From NCBI RefSeq assembly GCF_000422485.1, contig NZ_KE383860.1, positions 1 to 64,000 on the forward strand: a stretch of 64,000 nt of DNA, in the 5' to 3' direction. This DNA comes from Paenibacillus pasadenensis DSM 19293. GTDB lineage: Bacteria > Bacillota > Bacilli > Paenibacillales > Paenibacillaceae. The notes below the pieces were generated by a model. The model worked only from the letters and a program-made list of their open reading frames with translations. It had not been told where the DNA came from and made no database searches. A program made the translations under genes and the position numbers. Shown piece by piece: positions 61,005 to 64,000 of the stretch (the first letter of the stretch is position 1; each line of letters starts with the position of its first letter).

Positions 61005-61880
61005 CTAGTGGATGTCCCGTTTTTTGAACCGGCCGCCCTTGACGTCATGGATGTTGCCGACCGCGAGGAAAGCGGCGGGGTCCATGTCGGTCACGATCGA
61101 CTTGAGCTTGGCCTCCTCCAGCCGGGTGATGACGACGAAGATGACTTTCTTGTCGCCGCCGGTGAAGCCGCCCTCGCCGTTGAGGTAGGTGACGCCGCGC
61201 CCGAGCCGGCTCATGATCGCCTCGCCGATAGGGCGATGCTCGTCGCTGATGATCCAGGCCGCCTTGGACTCGTCGAAGCCCTCGATGACGATATCGATCA
61301 TCTTGTACGCTATGTAGTAGGCGATCAAGGAGTACATCGCGCGGTCCCAGGAGAACACGAACCCGGCGCTCGTCAGGATGAACAGGTTGACGAACATGAC
61401 GATCTCTCCGACGGAGAACGGCATCTTCTTGGAGAACAGGATCGCGACGATCTCGGTGCCGTCGAGCGAGCCGCCGAACCGGATGACGAGGCCGACGCCG
61501 ACGCCCAGCACCATGCCGCCGAAGATCGAGGCGAGGAACTCGTCGATCGTCAGCGGGTCGACGTCATGCAGCAGGAACGTCGTAATCGACATGACCGCTA
61601 CGCCGTACAGCGTGGAGATCGCGAACGTCTTGCCGATCTGCTTGTAGCCGAGGAACAAGAAAGGCAGGTTGAGCACGAATAGGAAAAGTCCGAGCGGAGC
61701 ATCCGTCAAATAGGAAACCATGATCGAAATGCCGGTGATGCCGCCGTCGATGATATTGTTCGGCACGAGGAAGATTTCCAGCCCAACCCCCATTAAAATC
61801 GCGCCGATCGTCAGAAAGATCGTCCTCTTGACCACCTCGATCAGAGGCAGCCTCAAGTGCTGTCCGTGAACCGAAGCCAT
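61005..61880 (-). CDS. YitT-family membrane protein
   Basis: 291 residues. Five hydrophobic segments in the first about 195 residues (the YitT membrane part, with P-N-N-I-I-D-G-G-I-T-G-I and G-G-S-L-D-G-T-E-I), and a C-terminal DUF2179 domain (about 215-290; V-I-F-V-V-I-T-R-L-E-E and D-P-A-A-F-L-A-V-G-N-I). Function unknown; some members are implicated in peptide or small-molecule handling and spore formation. It is monocistronic with a TATAAT-type promoter. Confidence 0.88.
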   Translation of the reverse strand: MASVHGQHLRLPLIEVVKRTIFLTIGAILMGVGLEIFLVPNNIIDGGITGISIMVSYLTDAPLGLFLFVLNLPFLFLGYKQIGKTFAISTLYGVAVMSITTFLLHDVDPLTIDEFLASIFGGMVLGVGVGLVIRFGGSLDGTEIVAILFSKKMPFSVGEIVMFVNLFILTSAGFVFSWDRAMYSLIAYYIAYKMIDIVIEGFDESKAAWIISDEHRPIGEAIMSRLGRGVTYLNGEGGFTGGDKKVIFVVITRLEEAKLKSIVTDMDPAAFLAVGNIHDVKGGRFKKRDIH

Positions 61881-61915
61881 AACCCCTCACTCCCTCTCTC
61901 CTGTCTATATCTTTA

Positions 61916-61921
61916 ATTATA
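61916..61921 (-). promoter_or_regulatory. -10 element of the YitT-family gene
   Basis: Perfect TATAAT on the minus strand, about 35 nt before the start codon. The -35 at the right distance (TTTAAT) is weak. Confidence 0.5.
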
Positions 61922-62156
61922 AAGGTTCTTTTTACTAAATTAAAGCGTTTTTGACCGTTTTCGAATAAAAAACTCGCTTTGGAACGATTTATCTGCGATT
62001 ACAGCCGGTTATCCCTCGTTATCTCGACTTCTCACCTATTTTCATCCGGAATCCATCAGGATGCTCCCGAATCCTCTTCTTTATATTTATTTTGGGCTTT
62101 GCCTCTTAGACCCGAATCCGGTAGCATGAAAGACAAACCGAGGAGGCGATGCGCAC

Positions 62157-62357
62157 ATGTCCCGCAACCGCAAAAAAGCCTCGGCGAAGCAAGGAGCTTC
62201 GCCAAGGCAGCATGAACTCGATTCGACTCGCAAGCTTTGGCCGCGCAAGCCGCAGACGCAGGTCGGCCCGAGCCGCAAGCAGCAAGAGCGCCGCACCTGG
62301 TGCCGCAAGGGCCGGGATGACGGCGCTTTTCCTGTTCTTTCCGGCCGACCGGCCTGA
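62157..62357 (+). CDS. Small basic protein of unknown function
   Basis: 66 residues, very rich in Arg, Lys and Gln (S-R-N-R-K-K-A-S-A-K-Q at the start). GAGGAGG lies about ten bases before the ATG. No motif is recognised. A frame in the +1 register overlaps it but has a worse start, so this one is preferred. Small basic proteins of this kind occur near spore-protein genes in Bacilli. Confidence 0.5.
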   Translation: MSRNRKKASAKQGASPRQHELDSTRKLWPRKPQTQVGPSRKQQERRTWCRKGRDDGAFPVLSGRPA

Positions 62358-62402
62358 ACATGCCGGGCTTCGGGACGCCGATCGTTCCGCATCCGCGTCA
62401 GA

Positions 62403-62600
62403 TCAATGCTCTCGCTCCGGCTTTCCCTCATGCAGCCGGTCGACCGACACGGTTTTCGTTTTCTGCGGAGTCGTGCCGACCTGCACGGTCGCCATGCCGT
62501 TCGCCTCATCCACGTTCTCGATCCAGACCGAATCCCCGCCCAGATGCACCGCGAACATATCCGAAGATCTGTAGATTTCCATCGCGCGCTTCACGTCCAT
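62403..62600 (-). CDS. sspH: Small acid-soluble spore protein H
   Basis: 65 residues. The pattern R-A-M-E-I-Y-R-S-S-D-M, then V-W-I-E-N-V-D-E-A-N-G-M-A-T-V and a basic-acidic end matches SspH, a minor spore protein made under sigma-G in the forespore. It is the clearest direct sign that the organism makes endospores. GAAGGAGGAAGACC precedes the ATG. Confidence 0.92.
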   Translation of the reverse strand: MDVKRAMEIYRSSDMFAVHLGGDSVWIENVDEANGMATVQVGTTPQKTKTVSVDRLHEGKPEREH

Positions 62601-62653
62601 TGGTCTTCCTCCTTCATCTCGTTCGCTGTACGGACTTCGATTCCTGGCAAAGC

Positions 62654-63049
62654 CTAGTCGGCCATCAGCTGGCTCTTGATGCGGCCGAGCCGCTCCGTCG
62701 GATCGGGCTCTTCCTGCTCGTCCAAGCCGATATCTTCCTTCAGCCTCATCGTGTCGGTCGTCGATTCGCCGATATGTCCGTTATGGATCGTTACCTGGCC
62801 GCCTCCCAGCCCCTCGCCGACCATCCGGTCGATGTCCATCTCATAGTCCATGCGTCCGCCGTGATCGTTCGTCCTTCCGGTGCCGGCATCCGTCTCGGAC
62901 GTCGCGCCTCCATCCTCCAGGGAGCCGTCCAGCTCCGTGCTCATCTCCGCATCGAGCTCGGCCAGGCTGCGCTCGTCGCGCTTGCTCGCCAGCATATGCC
63001 GGTTGTCCAGCTCCTTCTCCAGCTTGCGCCGGATTTCTTCCTCGTTCAT
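62654..63049 (-). CDS. Acidic hypothetical protein
   Basis: 131 residues from the ATG preceded by GGGAGGCGAAA; a longer frame upstream lacks an RBS. A charged N-terminal helix (E-E-I-R-R-K-L-E-K-E-L-D-N-R), a Gly/Asp-rich middle and a C-terminal helix with D-P-T-E-R-L-G-R-I. Acidic, no membrane segment, no family recognised. It lies 53 nt upstream of sspH and may be in the same unit. Confidence 0.65.
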   Translation of the reverse strand: MNEEEIRRKLEKELDNRHMLASKRDERSLAELDAEMSTELDGSLEDGGATSETDAGTGRTNDHGGRMDYEMDIDRMVGEGLGGGQVTIHNGHIGESTTDTMRLKEDIGLDEQEEPDPTERLGRIKSQLMAD

Positions 63050-63218
63050 GCGCTTTCGCCTCCCTTGCTGTCGCTGAGCGTGCAGAGGCTGCATCCAGCC
63101 CTATGCGTCAATATGCCCTCACGCCCACGCCCCCATGCATGGAAAACGGCGCCGAAACGCACACTGTCCGTATTACGAGCCGGGCCTTCCCCGGCGCCAG
63201 GAGGTCGACTGGACAGCG

Positions 63219-64000
63219 ATGCATACGGTATGGAAAGGCGCGATCAGCTTCGGGCTGGTCCATGTGCCGGTCAAGATGTTTTCGGCGACGGAGGACAAGG
63301 ATATCTCGCTGCGCATGCTGCATTCCGTCTGCGGCAGTCCGATCGCTTATGTGCGGGAGTGTCCGGTATGCGACAGGAAGATCGAGTGGGACGAGATCGT
63401 CAAGGGCTATGAGTACGAAAAGGGCCGTTTCGTCACGTTCTCGAAGGACGAGCTGGAAGCGGCCGCGGGCGAGAAGTCCAAGACGATCCAGATCCTCGAT
63501 TTCGTCGCCTTGGAGGAGATCGATCCGATCTACTTCCAGAAGACGTACTATTTGTCGCCCGACCAGGCCGGGGGCGGGGCCTACTCGCTGCTGATGGAGG
63601 CGATGAAGCAGTCGGGCAAGATCGGCATCGCCAAGATTTCGATCCGCTCCAAGAGCAGCCTTGCCGCCATCCGCGTGCTGGAGGACGGCTGCCTGGCGAT
63701 GGAGACGATCTTTTACCCGGACGAGATCCGGGCCGTATCGCAGGTGCCGAACCTGCCGGGGCAGGTTCAGGTGAGCGACAAGGAGCTGGCGATGGCCAAG
63801 CTGCTCATCGATCAGCTGACGACGCCGTTCGAGCCGGAAAAGTACACCGACGACTACCGCAGCTCGATGCAGGATCTGATCCAGGGCAAAATCGCGGGCG
63901 AGGACGTCACCGTCGCGCCGCGCCAGGAGCCGGGGCGGGTGCTCGACCTCATGGCCGCCCTGCAGGCGAGCCTCGAGTCGGTCAAGACGCCGGCCGCGAT
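63219..64000 (+). CDS. ku: Ku protein (partial at right edge)
   Basis: The first 260 codons of a Ku-type DNA end-binding protein: the N-terminal H-T-V-W-K-G-A-I-S-F-G-L-V and V-P-V-K-M-F-S, the C-P-V-C-D region, and K-G-Y-E-Y-E-K-G, Y-F-Q-K-T-Y-Y-L-S-P-D-Q, I-R-S-K-S-S-L-A. Bacterial Ku homodimers recruit LigD for end joining, important in dormant spores. GGAGGT lies 13 bases before the ATG, longer than normal. The stop codon and any ligD partner lie outside. Confidence 0.95.
   Translation, partial: MHTVWKGAISFGLVHVPVKMFSATEDKDISLRMLHSVCGSPIAYVRECPVCDRKIEWDEIVKGYEYEKGRFVTFSKDELEAAAGEKSKTIQILDFVALEEIDPIYFQKTYYLSPDQAGGGAYSLLMEAMKQSGKIGIAKISIRSKSSLAAIRVLEDGCLAMETIFYPDEIRAVSQVPNLPGQVQVSDKELAMAKLLIDQLTTPFEPEKYTDDYRSSMQDLIQGKIAGEDVTVAPRQEPGRVLDLMAALQASLESVKTPAA

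Noticed and set aside
62149-62574. A 141-codon plus-strand frame overlapping the small basic gene and sspH
   Set aside because: Its ATG sits within two bases of the RBS, it is antisense to sspH in its second half, and the shorter frame starting at 62157 has better spacing.

Overview
The window comes from a GC-rich, endospore-forming Gram-positive bacterium, most likely a member of the Paenibacillaceae. Evidence: a minor small acid-soluble spore protein (SspH), the ygxA-ygzB-perR neighbourhood beside an rRNA operon, the ydcC-alr-ndoAI-ndoA block with the TTG start of ndoA, a CIRCE-controlled groES-groEL pair, and a tsaEB-rimI-tsaD / ABC-F (ydiF) / moaC / tat / groESL order close to that of Bacillus subtilis. 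Most genes lie on the minus strand. No phage, transposon or CRISPR array was seen.

Layout. 0-0.6 kb: 5' end of a 16S rRNA gene (the operon runs off the left edge) with boxA leader and tandem promoters. 0.6-7.2 kb: ygxA, ygzB, a membrane-anchored GH18 protein, perR, a DUF4097 membrane protein and an MgtC-type protein. 7.4-12.1 kb: gatCAB, a UPF0173 hydrolase and an IDEAL-type protein. 12.2-18.4 kb: a nine-gene Tad/Flp-type secretion operon, including two tiny membrane-protein genes, behind a promoter and an in-leader terminator hairpin. 18.5-21.8 kb: ndoA toxin, its antitoxin, alanine racemase and the lipoprotein YdcC. 22.2-25.5 kb: a sugar ABC importer (binding protein and two permeases, no ATPase). 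25.7-30.5 kb: RHH protein, SPFH protein, two unknowns, CorA and a KtrB/TrkH potassium channel subunit.

30.6-37.4 kb: a three-gene signalling operon of a triple-receiver hybrid kinase, a CheR-type methyltransferase and a second hybrid kinase. 37.7-45.7 kb: secreted unknown, COG0523 GTPase, YflT-like stress protein, glgC, cysteine synthase and a PL11 rhamnogalacturonan lyase with a cre site. 46-54.7 kb: groEL-groES, a small membrane protein, tatC, tatA, three molybdopterin-related genes, 5-formyl-THF cyclo-ligase and an ABC-F ATPase. 54.7-55.9 kb: a non-coding interval with a strong promoter, a strongly folding stretch of about 600 nt and a head-to-tail DnaA-box cluster. 55.9-61.9 kb: a two-gene secreted/phosphodiester glycosidase operon, then tsaD, rimI and a fused tsaE-tsaB gene, then a YitT-family gene. 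62-64 kb: small spore or unknown genes and the start of a Ku gene.

How the parts fit. GatCAB, TsaEB/TsaD/RimI and ABC-F serve translation. MoaC/MogA and the MoCF-domain protein sit upstream of TatA-TatC, which would export folded cofactor-bearing enzymes. PerR, NdoA, GroESL and YflT are stress functions. The most novel signals are the structured RNA candidate with the DnaA-box array between ydiF and tsaD, the terminator hairpin in the leader of the Tad operon, the CheR gene with no ordinary start codon for its first helix, the TsaE-TsaB fusion, and an intergenic repeat present twice.
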